DNA from: Rhabdornis inornatus
Lineage: Eukaryota; Chordata; Aves; Passeriformes; Rhabdornithidae
Length of the DNA stretch: 64,000 nucleotides
Assembly (NCBI GenBank): GCA_013397075.1
Contig: VWZS01000187.1
Location: 1,488,565-1,552,564, forward strand
Direction: 5' to 3'
Below, one piece after another: positions 25,130 to 36,338 of the stretch (positions are counted from its first letter, which is position 1; every line of letters begins with the position of its first letter). Under the pieces are notes generated by a model that was not told where the DNA came from, ran no database searches, and saw only the letters and a program-made list of their open reading frames with translations. The position numbers and the translations under genes were made by a program.

Positions 25130-27167
25130 GAGAAGAGAAGCAGCCGTAGTAGCCTGGGAAGACATCCTCAGCACAGCAAGGGACAAAATAGTTAGAAGTA
25201 TATGAGCTTTTTGGAATTTGTTCAGAAAGGTAACTGCTGTCATGTTTTAGTCAAAGTGATGGAATGAAATACAAATACTGTGTTTGCAGAAAGAAGCGTG
25301 GTTTATGTTAACTGTCTAGGGCCTGAACAACGGAAGTGCAGCTATTTTTTTCAATTCTATTTTAAAGTATGTAATAGTGCACTTACTCCAGATCCAAATG
25401 TGTATCTAAACTCTGCCAATATCAATCTGTTAGGATCACAGTTTAATCAGGAAAAACCCGTAAGAAAAACATTTGTGAGGAAATTAGTGGGGCTGAGTGC
25501 CAGGTCTGGTTGAAATTCTGCCAGAACATTTTCTCTCAATAGAAATAAATTCACCAATATTTAGACCCCACATTCTGCAAAGTCTGATTCAAAGTCTTGA
25601 GAAGAGCTTTTAATATACATATCACCTCAAAAATGTAAAGGCTCAAGAGATTCTCTTTGCTGGTAGATTCACTTGTATTTAGCTGTTGCAGATTTTTAAG
25701 GCTTCTGATTTCTATGAGCAGCAATAGCTGCATGTCAGCCAGGCACACAGAGAAGCAGTGACCTACAGGCCGAAAGAGTACAGAGCCAAAGCAGCAAGGG
25801 CAACTGACGGAGTAGGGGAGTGCAATGTGGTTCACATTTGTAGTAAACAGGGCCACTGTTTACAGAATTCTCTGTAAGTGGTACCCTTGTTCTATGGTAT
25901 ATAGACATATGTATTATAGACAAGGCTTAGGACCTTTTGTTAGCATGAGGATAAATCTGGCTTTTAGAAGCAAACAAGGAAAATTAAGTCAAAGTCTTAC
26001 AAATTTCAATACCATTAGAAAAGCCTTTCTCTTATGGATGTGGGCTTCTTATGAAGGAAAATAATTTGTGGGCTATTTTTCCTACTGATTGTGAAAGAGC
26101 TATGAGATTTCTAGAATAGCTCAGGCAAGAATAGCCATTCTTGTCTGAAAGAGATAGGGTGCTTGTTGTCCTGGGACTCTGTCAAGGTGAAAGTGGGAAC
26201 AATAGATTGAATTTTTCTTTTTGAACTCCTTAGAGGAAATATTCTGTGTTGTGCCAGCAAATGAGAATTGATTGCAATGTGTTTCAAACTTCTTGAACTG
26301 ACTCTGCTGTCTAAACAGCAATTGGATTTGAGTTTCTTTAACGTTATATGATGGTCCATATAAGAGTATATTATTTATATGTCATTTGGTAAAAGCATCA
26401 GCAGTTTTCAGGTTGATGAAAATGCAAGTTGTAGTGGAAAGGACTCCTAAATTTCAAGACACAAGTCTCTCAAATTAGGATTGTATGTTAAAGTTGAGTC
26501 ATAGTAATTCTGCTGCTGTGCCATCAGTGCAAGATTTAGTAGGAGGGCTACTAAATGACACCCTTATTTTTCAGAGCTGTTCAAAATGGGAAATGTAGCA
26601 ACTTGGAGAAAGGGATAAAGTTGTTTTTGCCTAACTGAAAAGATTTTGGACATTATTCTGTTAGAAGATATTGGTGTGGCTGCTGTTTGGCAGATGTATT
26701 TTATGCCTCAAAAGGCTTAAACCCTAATGCCTGATTTGGTTCTGCTTTTCAGCCTCTATTCCTGTACGTGATCATGGAGTCCAAAAATTAATTTGCAATT
26801 TAAAAGATTCCTCCTCCCCAGTACATGCTAAAACTGTTCAGACTTTAGTTGAAGAATTAAAAAAAAAAAAAAGGTGCTACATATAGCTGTAAATTACAAA
26901 ATGAGGGGTTCTGAATGTTAAGTGCTTATAACTTCAGGAGAGATATATTTTCACTATATCATCATCAAAAAAGTTACAGATTCCAAAAGCTTATATGGGA
27001 AAAAAAAAAGCCATTTGTACACATTCATAAGTAGACCCATCAGGGTCTATTAAATACATTGGCACACTATTTCTAGTTCAAATCCCCAGCTTTAGATTTT
27101 TCAGCTGGATATGTGTACTTGGGAATTGTTATTTTATTCTTTCCCCCCTTTTGTACTCTTTCATAGA

Positions 27168-27250
27168 CATTTACTGTTGACCACCGTCAGAGTTGGGATA
27201 CTGTGCTCGATGACACACATGGCCTGATTGGGCATCTTCATGTTCCTGTG
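27168..27250 (+). mobile_element. old CR1 LINE 3' fragment (plus orientation)
   Basis: The segment reads ACTGTTGACCACCGTCAGAG, then a GGATACTG-type block, a GATG...GGCCTGATT block and CTTCATGTTCCTGTG. This resembles the 3' end of ancient CR1 lines common to reptiles and birds, in which a GGATACTGGGCT-like block is followed by a GGTCTGA-like block and ends near TTATGTTC. Several substitutions and small indels mark it as old. Only the last 80 or so bases are recognisable. Confidence 0.65.
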
Positions 27251-27786
27251 AAATGGTTCTACTCTAGCACCTCTATTTATGAAAGAAGGACCAAAAATTT
27301 GTGTCAGGGTAATAAGAAACTTCAGGGTGATAATGTGTGATATGAGAATAACTTGTTATCTGCTGTTCCTGTTACATCCTCTTTTCTGTGACTGAGCTTT
27401 TCCTCTCCTAAAATTGACTGGTCTCTGTTGCAAAAAGAGATATATTGTGAAACACAGTACTGTTCCCATTTGATAATTAATGATAATGTGAGGAAAAACA
27501 ACGCATGCTGTGTCATCATATCCTGGCTCTATGGACAACCATGGACACGGTGATCTGAGAAGCACAGCTGTGGATCAGGTCATGGAGTGGGCTTGCATCT
27601 AATCATGTGGCAGGGACTGCTTGCTGAACAAGCTTTTAAATGCCATGCATGCTTTTATCACACAAAACACAAGCTGTAAGAAAAGAATTGTACATATATT
27701 AAATATATGCACATTATCTATTAAATATATGTATATAAATACATATGTTAATGCATGTACTCCCATGCACCTGATTGACATGCTTA
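27251..27786. other. unique and AT-rich DNA between two CR1 copies
   Basis: No gene is seen. The segment ends in an AT-rich stretch, at about 27690-27765, containing two copies of ATTAAATATATG and other TATA-like strings next to the 3' end of the adjacent CR1. CR1 often sits beside AT-rich DNA. Confidence 0.6.
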
Positions 27787-28500
27787 TCACAAAATAGATA
27801 AGGTTGGGAAGGGATCACAAGTGAGGTTATTGTTTCAACCTCTCTGCTCAGGCAGGGTCTTCATGGAGCTCATTGCACAGGATTGCATCCGAATAGTTTT
27901 TGAATATCTCCAGTGAGGGAGACTCCACAGCCTTTCTGGGCAATCTGTTCCATTCTTCTTCATGTTCAGGTGGAGCTTCCTGTGTATCAATTTCCACCTG
28001 TTGCTTCTCCTGTTTCCCAGCACCACTGAGCAGAGCCTGTATCCATCCTTCAACACTCTCCCTTCAGATACTTACAGACATGGATGAGTTCCCCTCTCAG
28101 TGGTCTCTTCTTGGGCCTGATCAAGCCCAGCTCCCTCAGCCTTTCCTCATGAGCAAGATGATCCAGTCCCTTAATCATCTTTGTCCCCTTCTGCTGGGCC
28201 TGCTCCAGGAGCTCCATGTCTCTCATGTCCTGGGGAGCCCAGAACAGGACACAATGCTTCAGATGCCCCTCGCTAGGACTGAGTAGAGGGGCAGGATCAC
28301 CTCCCTCAACCTACTGGCAATGCTCTTCCCGAGGTGTCCCGTGATACTCTTGGCTTTCTTGTCCACAAGGGCACCCTGCTGGCTCGTGAACAGCTTGTTG
28401 TCCACCAGGACCCCTGAGATCCTTCCCTGCAGAGTTACTTTCCAGCAGATCAGCCCCCAGCCTGTACTGGTGACAGTATTTATGGCACTCTGTGAAATAT
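27787..28500 (-). mobile_element. CR1 LINE, 5'-truncated, minus orientation
   Basis: Read on the plus strand this is antisense CR1. It opens with AAGGTTGGGAAGGGATCAC, the complement of the avian CR1 3' end, continues through a CTCCACAGCCTTTCTGGGCA block and reaches a TGTCCACAAGGGCACCCTG block. Translated on the minus strand, fragments such as YRLGADLLESNSAGKDL resemble the C-terminal region of the CR1 ORF2 protein (endonuclease and reverse transcriptase). Frameshifts and stop codons break the frame, so this is a dead copy. About 0.7 kb remains of a roughly 4.5-kb element, the usual 5' truncation of target-primed LINE insertion. It is less decayed than the fragment at 27168-27250. Confidence 0.93.
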
Positions 28501-30129
28501 TTTCCTTGCATCTCCTTTATGTAAGTTGGGAGTAAGCTTGTGGCATCTCTCTCCTAAAAAAGAAGCCTGGAAACAACTTCTCATGGCTTCATGCAAGCCT
28601 ATTTTCAATCAAAATGTCTCTAACTAATATAGGTTAAAAATGCCATGTGTCTTTAATTAGGTTTGCATTTCTCTTGGAGACTGGGAGTAAAGGCAGAGAG
28701 AATATAATGCAATAGAGACCCTGGGAAAATTAGATCTGAAAATGAGGTAAAGAAAACAGATTCTGAACACAGGACTGAGATGGAGAAAATTTATTTTGGG
28801 AACATAATTTAGGCATTCTACTGACAGGACTGCTTTGAGTAGCTGAGAGATTTCATGAAAGGAGATTTTATTTTGTCTGTGAAATGACAGTGAACATAGG
28901 AAACATGCTTTTATATTTTAATTTCAAATTTATGATAGAGGAGAGGAAAAACATGGGTCAACACTGAGGCACATTTTTAGAAATCACACATGCACACACA
29001 CACATCTGAGTACATACAGTTCGTGTGTCCACAACAGAAACCCCTTGGGATGTCAACTTCCTTCTGCTGCTGTAGGAAAACAGTGCTCCTAAAGCTTTCA
29101 GGAAGAGTTTAAAATAATATCACTAAGTGTATTTCCAAATGTGACTTTGAGCAGGGAAGGCCATTTGCTACAGTAGGTGTTGTCAGGAAAGCTCTGTACA
29201 GGCAGTGAGTTTCTGAGCACTAATTGTGGTCCTCAGTGGTTATGAAGTGTATCACTGTGGCACAGCTGCTTTCCAGATCTTGCAGCTGAGACAATGCTGG
29301 GGTTACATAGTAACCTTCACCACTGGACACTGAAGTCTAGTTCTCCTTTTAACTGTCTCATTGCAAAATACAGGAGTGTTAGTTAAATAGCTGAAGTACA
29401 AAGAGAATCATAGTTGGTGGATTTGTGAGGCTCAAGCCCTAAGAGCAAGTGCCCTTCAAGTGGCTAAAGAAAGGGCTCCAATACTCTGGGGACCGCTTTG
29501 ATGGCATGTCCAATGTACAATGCCAAGATGAGATATAAATATGAATTGCCACGTTATGATAGGAAATTAACCTGCCAATGAAAGAGCAGATGTCATTGCA
29601 TGAGGTCTGTCTTACATGGAATAGGAAAGAGATTATTATGTCTGACATTGATCAGGGTTACACAGCAGATAATGAGGTCATTGAATTTGTGAATTTGTGG
29701 CCAGGCTGTAGGAAAAGTTAAGTTCTATTCCACACTAGCAAACAAATGTCATTAGCCTCCTTAAAAACAACAACAACAAAAAAGTGAGTGCAAAAAGAAC
29801 ATGGATATATTTTTAAGAAACAATAATATCACAGATACAAAAATCCAAAGCAGACATGCTGATTTTGCAGTCGTGAGAGACATGTCCTTTTTTACAAAGC
29901 CTCTGGTGGGTGCAAGCAGATGAACACAGAGATGCTGTGTGAGTAGGGGACCATGGCCTTTGCACTGAAATCCAGCAGATCACGGAGCCATGCAGCAGGC
30001 TATACCACGGAGAAAGAGGAAGTGGAAACACTGCATCCTGGCGTCTGCCATTCTTGCTCTCTCCGCCCACAAAATAGGAAGGAGTGGAGTTGCAACTCAG
30101 ACCCGTGTCTCTAAGAGAACATTAAGAAA

Positions 30130-30236
30130 ACATTAAAAAAATCACAAATCTAAAACAACATACACACGTTCCCAAAAAACACCCAAACCCACCTAAAAAA
30201 ACCCCACCAAACCCAACACACAAACAAACAAAAAAA
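30130..30236. repeat. A/C-rich low-complexity tract
   Basis: Nearly all bases are A or C, with strings like ACCCAAACCC, CCCCACCAAACCC and AAACAAACAAA. There is no single repeat unit. It forms a G/T-rich strand opposite an A/C-rich strand, like the tracts at 36246-36338 and (inverted) 59714-59793. Confidence 0.8.
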
Positions 30237-30573
30237 GCGAAGTCCACCTGACCCACAAACAGCCCTATAGGCTGAATCTGCATAGCTTAGATTCTGCTCA
30301 GGGTGTCACCAGTCCAGGGCTGAAACTGCAGGAGGTGCATAAAGGCAAGAACTTGGGAGGTCCAGGAGCAGAACAAGAGGGAGTGTGGACATGCAGAGAT
30401 CAGAGAGAGAAATCCTTAGTAAATGCAGGGCTAGAAGAACAACAGCTGCCAGAGGCCAAGGGTTGAGGTGCCTTGTCCCAGAAGAGCTATGTGAAGAATC
30501 TTGCCCAGCACCTGTCCGTAGTGTCCCAGGCTCGACCATTCTGTCATAACATCTAAAGCTGCTAATACATATT

Positions 30574-30662
30574 GGGAAAAAAGAAAAAGATAAAGCAAAA
30601 CAAGACAAGAAAAAAATAAAAGTGAATAAGAGGTGAAGAAAAAAAAAAAAGGAAAATAAGAC
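30574..30662. repeat. A-rich, purine-rich low-complexity tract
   Basis: The plus strand is almost all A and G, with a run of about 12 A; the minus strand is a polypyrimidine tract. It creates phenylalanine- and leucine-rich spurious frames on the minus strand. Confidence 0.8.
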
Positions 30663-33468
30663 AACAATGATGACATTCATTTGTGAAGAGTCATTTAGGA
30701 AAGATTCTACTCTGGCACAAGCTGAGACCAAAAATAAGACCTAAGGAGAGGAGTAGCCATTATGATAAAATAATTTGGGATTTTTACTGATAACAAAACA
30801 ACTTAGAAGTGCATGCAAACATAAACTGAGTTACATTGAGTTATATTAAAAGTGGTGATAATTGCCTCCAATGAGCTTTGAGCCTGCTATAAACTGTTAA
30901 ATACTCTTAAGTTATGCCTTACTTTGAGACATTTGAATGTACAGACACTGCAGGAGCATCCCAGGGAGTTAACCATGCAGCTGATAAAAACTACAGAATG
31001 GAGAAGTGTGCTTCTTTGCTCCATATCCAGTATGTGGCTCTCCCACCTCTCCCAAAATCAAAGGAATTTTGTTTCTCTCTACTTACTGTTTCTTTCTACT
31101 TTCACGTTCTGCTCTCTGTAGACTGAATTTCAAGCAGGTCAATGCATGGGAAGTAAGGTGTCACTGCACCTCTGGCCTGCAAAATTAAACAGATGGCAGC
31201 TGACACCTTAGAAATTTATTCTCTTGCATGTGCCATGGCCAGAAGATGGATTCTAAGGTGAGAAGAGGCAGTTTGGTGCTACTCCTGGTGCTACTGCAAA
31301 TGTTTCCATATGTATGGAATGCTCCAGAGCTTCATGAAAATCTCCAAGCTGTTTCTCTTTTCTCTTTTGTCTTTCTCAGCTAGCATTCTACAGCCACACT
31401 GAGTTCAGACTTATTGGTATTCCAAAAGCAGAGAAAGATACCTCTATTTGAGATAAGAAATAGAAAGTACTTCCTCTGTACTTTCCTCTGTATTTTCCTA
31501 GGAGCACAAATACTTACACAGGCTTTCCTTTCCAGGAAGGTCGCAGTTGTCATAGCTCAGACCACTAACCCCTCCAAGTTCAGTCAGACTGTGGCAAGTC
31601 CTGACACTTTCAGAGGAAGGTTTAAGAAACCCCACTTAGGAATTCCCACCCATGGTAGGAGACTGTGGGTGTTCTTTTCACCCCAATGTGGCAGTGAATT
31701 CTTCCTGTTACTTTTGTTGTAACCTGATATAAAGCAAACTCCTTTTGGACATGAAATAGTGCTGGGTCAGGATTTAGATGCATTCATTCCCCTACATATG
31801 AAAATTGCATTAGGGTGGGATTTCACAGGCTGCATGATTCACATACTGGCAAAATGACATTCATAAGTATTTGGATTTACAAGACTGATCAGTTCACAAA
31901 ACTCCCATTGTAATCTGCAAGAAATACAGATACAACATAATGATTTGAGATTTTGAATGGTAAATAATCCTATCTTTTTGCTGCCAAAATATACAGTTAT
32001 TAAAAAACTGGAAGTATTGTTTAGCAATAATAATATCAATTTATCTGCTGGTGGATTGATCTTCATGATTGTGGATTATCTGTTTTTATTGCTTATATCT
32101 ATTGGTACACTTTGCAAGTTCATTCATCACTGTATTTTTCAAAGGATGGTTTAGATATTAGCTAATATGTAGTACTCTCTTCTGAGGCTGGCATGGGATA
32201 AGTCTTATTTTAGAAAAGAAGGAACTGAGACTTTTTAAAATTAAACAATTTTTCCTTCTTTAGTAGTGTCTGAAATTGCTAAGTCGTATTTTTAGGCTTA
32301 GTCTGTACTGCCTCTTTTTGAAATATTTGAGAGCACTGTCTCTATGTGCCTTTATTTTACTTAATTTGACATCAACAGAGTGATTACATATCCGATTCAG
32401 AGGTGTCAAGAAGTGGTCTCAGAATTAGTCTCACAGTCCAGTCCTATTATGGGTTTTAGCCAATGGTCTTGGATACGTCTGTGAATAAGCACCTGAATTG
32501 CAACACCCCAAGGTGTTCAACACTGTTAGTTCTATTCTGGCAGCTCTGGGTATTCTAAGCTAATTTTTTTGACCTCTCCAATAGATTCTCAGCTCCAGTA
32601 ATGTGCATGGCTGAGAATCCATTCTCTCAAATTCTTATCTATAGGTGTTTGATTTCAGATAGAAATGATGTGATACTACTACTTATGTCTTGGCAGCGTC
32701 TTTTTCTGTGACCTCCCATTCTTGAAATGTTTGGCATAGTTAAAGCTTTCTTAGATGGGAGTGATTTATTTACTCTGTGTAAATTATGCTGTTGTAAGAC
32801 TTCTACATACCTCTCAAGTGTTTATATGAACATTTGAACATGTGGAAGAGTATTTAATAAAAGCTACTAGTTTTAAACCCAAACAGGACAAAAAAAAAGT
32901 GGAGCTTATACCTTGGTCTTCCATAGTTTCTGCATAAGCCATTATTTGACCCAGATTTCCTAGGTACTTTGCCCAACTTTGCAAAATTTTATCCAAGTCC
33001 TAAGCACCCAAGGAAATATCTTTACTGAAATCCTCGTGTCACTGAATTAAGTAATAGAATGCACACATACGGTAATAGAGAAAGGAATTTATCCCTGAAC
33101 TTCAAAGAACTTCTGTGTCCAGGAAATAAGATCCAGAGACTATATCCCTCGTTTAGCATTACCAGGACTAATGCAACAGAATTATATTTTTAGGTATGTG
33201 CACATTATTCCCAAACACATTCAGTCTAGACTTAAACACTCTTGACAGTCCAGAGGTGCTCCTGGATATTGCAAAGAGAGCTGTGAAGCAGAGCAGGAGC
33301 TGCCCTTGGACTGCGTGCATAAACACTTTGAATGTTACTTAGTCTGGTTGAAACGAAATCCAACTTCTTGAACCAAATAAATTTCTTCTTCTGTAGAAAT
33401 TGCAGGTGGTAGCTCAGCAATAGATAAGGTCAGCAGTGTCTGACCACAGTAAATAGTGCTATGGTAAA

Positions 33469-33490
33469 CACAGTCTGTGCACAGTCTGTG
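33469..33490. repeat. 11-bp perfect tandem repeat, two copies
   Basis: CACAGTCTGTG occurs twice, head to tail. Each unit is itself almost palindromic, since its reverse complement is CACAGACTGTG. No function is evident. Confidence 0.85.
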
Positions 33491-33651
33491 CTGGCTAGAA
33501 AACTGCACAGAGCTCAGTGTGCCCAAGGTTCCTTTGTGAAGAACCATAAAGGAATAAGTAATATACAGGAGGCTTTACAGCTGTGGATGGAAGCTGGGGA
33601 ATATCCATTCAGTCATGAGTGTTGCTGGTGAGTTTTAACATCTTCCACAAT

Positions 33652-33692
33652 ATCTCCCAGGGTCTGCAAAGCTTTCAGACACTCTGGGAGAT
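33652..33692. repeat. 41-bp imperfect palindrome
   Basis: The outer arms ATCTCCCAG (33652-33660) and CTGGGAGAT (33684-33692) are exact reverse complements. Inside them GTCTG and CAGAC pair around an AAAGCTTT core. A folded transcript would make a stem with small bulges. Confidence 0.7.
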
Positions 33693-36245
33693 GACAAGCA
33701 GCTCACATAGGACTCTTGGACAGAATTTATATAGTCTGTAATATTTCAACATGTTTTTTTGGTAACAATAGTCTATTACTGTTACAAAACTGCTATTAGC
33801 TTTCTACTAAGAGGTGATCATATCCCCTTAGCTGTGTTTGAATCCCTAATAGGAAGTGCCTCAACAGCAGTTGAGGGCAGTGCAGCACATTTGCTAACAG
33901 TTGTCACAATATGCAGAGTAGAGCTGTAAACCTTTCCTAGCAGATCGTTTATGCCATCTCCCCTAGTAATTCTTGGAATAGTCTGCCCACTTCATATGGG
34001 ACAATATTAATTTTCTATTTGCTGAGGAACTGGACATACCAGCTAGCACACAGAAGGCTAGCAGAAACACAGATATTCTTGCAGTGGAAATAGTATAGAG
34101 TTACCATGAAAAAAAATCAGTAAGGTGTGTAAACTAATATTTCATTTATGTGTTGTCATCTGTAAAGACACAAGGGCCTTGCCTTTGTTTGGAATTAGGC
34201 CTGCAGACACTGAGGCAGAGGAAACTGTACGACTTCCAGTTCTGTAAGAGAGAGAGCAGACAAGTGCTTTCAGTCATCTCTGCTCACACTATTTTTTGTC
34301 CTTGTTTCTTGTGAGTTTACCTTGTGCAGGAACACCAGAAACTGTAGCTGTGGTTTACAGACCAAACAATGCCCTAGATTTCCAATGATCTGCAGTGTTG
34401 CAACAATGTGAGCTGTGACAAGGTCAAGTTTTTGAAGAGCAACACCCCAGGATGTGCAATTCATTGTGACTGAGACAAGAGTTCTCAGTTCAGAGTATTT
34501 CTATGAAGTAAAGACTCTTAAAAAGAAGTAAAAATAATTCATGTGTATAAAAGCTAGTTTAAAATCTCCTCTAAAAACAGATCACCTTTAATCTGTTCAG
34601 AAATACAGTTCATAATTCTTTCTGGAGACTCAGTGGCAGGCTCCCTTCACGCCCTGTGTATCATCCCTCCCACCTAGCCCACTGGCTAATCTACTTGTTA
34701 ATAGCTCACAGTCTGAAACAAATTCATCACCCACATCTATATTGCTTAGGCTGTAGCTTTCTCCTGGACATGACAATGGTGGTGCAAAAGAGGCGTTAAA
34801 ACTGAATACTAATGCAGACAACTCTTCACACCCACAGACTCCGGGGTCAGCTAGATAAGCTTAAAAGGAATTCCCCTGTGACTGCATTATCTTCAGACAC
34901 TCAGTAGTGGTTTTTGTTTGATGGCTGGAGTGTTGTTGTCAGGCTTTTCTCTGGAGAGGCACAATTGTGGCCGCTTATGATCTGATGAAAAAAATCTGCT
35001 TTCATTACATCAATTTAGGTAATTTTCTAATCTCAGCTAATTTAACATTCAATTTTTCTGACTACAGTTTCAGTTTCTGTCTTAGCATTTATATTACTAC
35101 TAAATGAACACTAGTTCTTGAGTTTTCTAATTATTTAATGTCATAAAAATTCTTAAATTTATATGCCTAATTCCTGTATCTCATTTGGGGATAAAAGCTC
35201 AGAAATGAGGCGCTCTAATTCTAAAATCCCGGACAGTAGTTCAAGTTCCAACCTTAATTAAAACTCTACTCTTAATTACAACACTAGATTACTTTTCAGG
35301 ATCCGACTTACTTTCTGTTGTCCCCACTAAATGTGGTAGTTCGTTAATGTATTACTTTGCATTAGGCTTATCTTTATCAGTGGCCAGTGCCAGCCTAGAA
35401 AAGAATTCAGAATTTTCTTCTATTTAAGGTCAAATATTTTTGTACTGTGGATAATGTCTATAAATCTATTGCAAAGGAAGTTACTAGTACTCTGGTGCCT
35501 TCTGAGACTTAATAATCTCACAGATGGTGACTCCTAAAACATACCTTATTACAGCTTGGGGAATGAGCTTTTCAGTGCAGAATGCAGGAGTTCATAAATA
35601 TGAACTCTACTTCTTCAGAAATTCCTGGTTTTCATTGGGGTCTTCAAGGTCCTACAGTGCTTCCCTTAACAAATACTGCCAGGGAAGCGGTATTACCTTC
35701 TCCATCTTCAGCTTAAAGCTGTGTGATGGCTAAATAGCTAAACTTGTATATATCAATCATCTTTATGATAGTTTTTTAAAATATTTCTTTGAAGTGTCAG
35801 GCCATTTGATGGTTGAAGAGAGTTCATACTTCTTAAAGGACTGTTTTATAGTGCAATTCAAGTCTCAGAAGGAATTGTGAAGTGGCTTTGGAATGCTCTG
35901 CATTTGCACATTGGTACCTATCTCAAATCTTATCTGCTTATAAATAAAATGCTATTTTTGACAGCTACTTCTACATATTTTGATTGGAGAGTGAAAGCCA
36001 GGAAAGGTTTTCTTCCTGTTTATTAATTCCTTGCAATAAAGAACTCAAGTGAGGAGCTCAGATTAGGAAAGACAATGTGAGAATCCTTGTAAAGACTGTT
36101 TGCATCCTTGGTATTCAATCAGGAGCCAGAATAAAGAGCACATTCTCAGATTATATGCATGTGATGTGCAGGTACTATAGGAATAAAAGCAGAAGATTCC
36201 AACTTTTCTCACCAATTTTCATAGGTCTGTTTAGGAATAGTCCTT

Positions 36246-36338
36246 AAAAAACAAACCAAACCAATCAACCAACACCCCCACACACACCCACCCCCTCCAA
36301 AACACACCCACACATACACATACACACACACCAAATCC
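36246..36338. repeat. A/C-rich tract with (CA)n segments
   Basis: A stretch of A and C bases that includes ACAAACCAAACCAATC, CCCCCACACACACCCACCCC and short (CA)n runs. It is low-complexity microsatellite-like DNA. On the minus strand it is G/T-rich and produces a valine/cysteine/glycine-rich spurious frame. Confidence 0.85.

Larger units (their letters stand above)
19441..27167. other. upstream intergenic DNA with no gene seen
   Basis: AT-rich, CpG-poor, largely unique sequence upstream of VCL. By eye the plus strand leans to T and G, the opposite of the other side of the promoter. Open frames are short (118 codons at most, 22505-22861) and show no recognisable domain. I note a 10-bp-arm hairpin at 22080-22102 and a distal CArG-like site at 25120-25129; nothing else stands out. 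Confidence 0.7.

Noticed and set aside
27077..27090. GTTCAAATCCC, a B-box-like string
   Set aside because: No A box or acceptor stem lies around it, so it is not a tRNA gene.
28311..28511. 66-codon minus-strand frame
   Set aside because: It is a remnant of the CR1 ORF2 protein within the LINE copy at 27787-28500, not a host gene.
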